A stretch of DNA of 64,000 nt, taken from the NCBI GenBank assembly GCA_038231815.1, contig JBBRKQ010000004.1:16560-80559 (forward strand), written 5' to 3'. How positions within the stretch are numbered: position 1 is the first letter of the stretch; every line of letters starts with the position of its first letter. Source of the DNA: CAILKP01 sp038231815 (GTDB taxonomy: Bacteria; Planctomycetota; Phycisphaerae; Phycisphaerales; UBA1924). This document shows, in pieces, positions 63,805 to 64,000 of the stretch. Made by a program: the position numbers and the translations under genes. Under the pieces are notes generated by a model. The model worked only from the letters and a program-made list of their open reading frames with translations, made no database searches and was not told the DNA's origin.

Positions 63805-64000
63805 TCAGGCGGCTTTCTTCGAGAGCGTCTCGCCGATCCGCTGTGCCAGCAGGTCCGGAGTAAACGGCTTGATCACGTAGTTGTTCACGCCCGCCTTGAT
63901 CGCTTCGATCACGCGTGCCTTTTCGCTCTCGGTCGTAACCATGATCATCGGCGTCAGCTTGTTTAACTGTCGGTACGCCTTGACAAATGAGAGACCGTCC
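63805..64000 (-). CDS. CheY-like chemotaxis response regulator, 3' part
   Basis: The last 64 residues of a receiver domain are encoded on the minus strand; the 5' end lies beyond base 64000. The sequence starts DGLSFVKAYRQLNKLTPMIM and has the switch Thr in MVTTESEKARVIEAIKAGVN, then NYVIKPFTPDLL with the conserved Lys. This matches CheY of chemotaxis systems more than transcription-factor receivers, and the gene ends right after the receiver. It precedes fapA, probably in one transcript. Confidence 0.93.
   Translation of the reverse strand, partial: DGLSFVKAYRQLNKLTPMIMVTTESEKARVIEAIKAGVNNYVIKPFTPDLLAQRIGETLSKKAA

Overview
The window looks like a chromosomal segment of a flagellated planctomycete, most likely of the Phycisphaerae. 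The pointers are: high GC content with few clear Shine-Dalgarno sites; a secreted protease that ends in two dockerin-like EF-hand repeats (DGxxDGxDFxxFINAFA), a C-terminal signature I associate with Phycisphaerae; bactofilins with a zinc-ribbon relative; a C-terminal zinc-ribbon membrane protein of planctomycete type; futalosine-pathway menaquinone synthesis; and a flagellar gene order like that of Firmicutes and Deltaproteobacteria. No rRNA, tRNA, CRISPR array, insertion sequence or prophage was seen. The taxonomic placement is inference.

Positions 1-16184 (+ strand) are one long flagellar basal-body and hook cluster: the 3' part of a sigma-54 activator gene, then flgB, flgC, fliE, a 641-bp gap, fliF, fliG, fliH, fliI, fliJ, a MotE-like gene, fliK, flgD, a TIGR02530-type gene, flgE, a divergent MotA-like gene and fliL. 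A near-perfect sigma-54 promoter sequence lies between flgB and flgC. No motB, fliM or fliN follows fliL inside the window. The far end (62255-64000, - strand) returns to motility with fapA (DUF342) and a CheY-like gene cut by the window edge. A PilZ/YcgR-like gene and a haem-binding chemoreceptor lie between.

The middle is a mosaic of housekeeping and accessory genes: purC; a GH10-like protein that has lost both catalytic glutamates; a subtilisin-like protease with PA14 and dockerin-like modules; an arginase/formimidoylglutamase-family enzyme; an orphan topoisomerase VI subunit A (Spo11 family) with no visible B subunit; a minus-strand block of two bactofilins, a coiled-coil protein and a lipoprotein; a class V aminotransferase; RseP; a GT4 glycosyltransferase; a peroxiredoxin; YggS; SdaA; an orphan sugar-type ABC ATPase; PBP4-type DacB next to a divergent response regulator; a DUF58-transglutaminase pair; rnhA, ruvC and ribE; a BamB-like lipoprotein; purH; a DPP4-type peptidase; mqnE; and a DUF808 protein.

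The least expected DNA-level feature is a set of degenerate short-period tandem repeats in gene gaps (periods 8, 12, 14 and 15 bp). Two octamer arrays with related consensus (about ATTTGGCC) each have five units and each end exactly 6 bp before the ATG of unrelated genes (27227-27266 on the minus strand and 61551-61590 on the plus strand). In-frame repeats of 12 or 18 bp sit inside mqnE, purH and the DUF808 gene. All gene calls come from reading translations and motifs; no database search was run.
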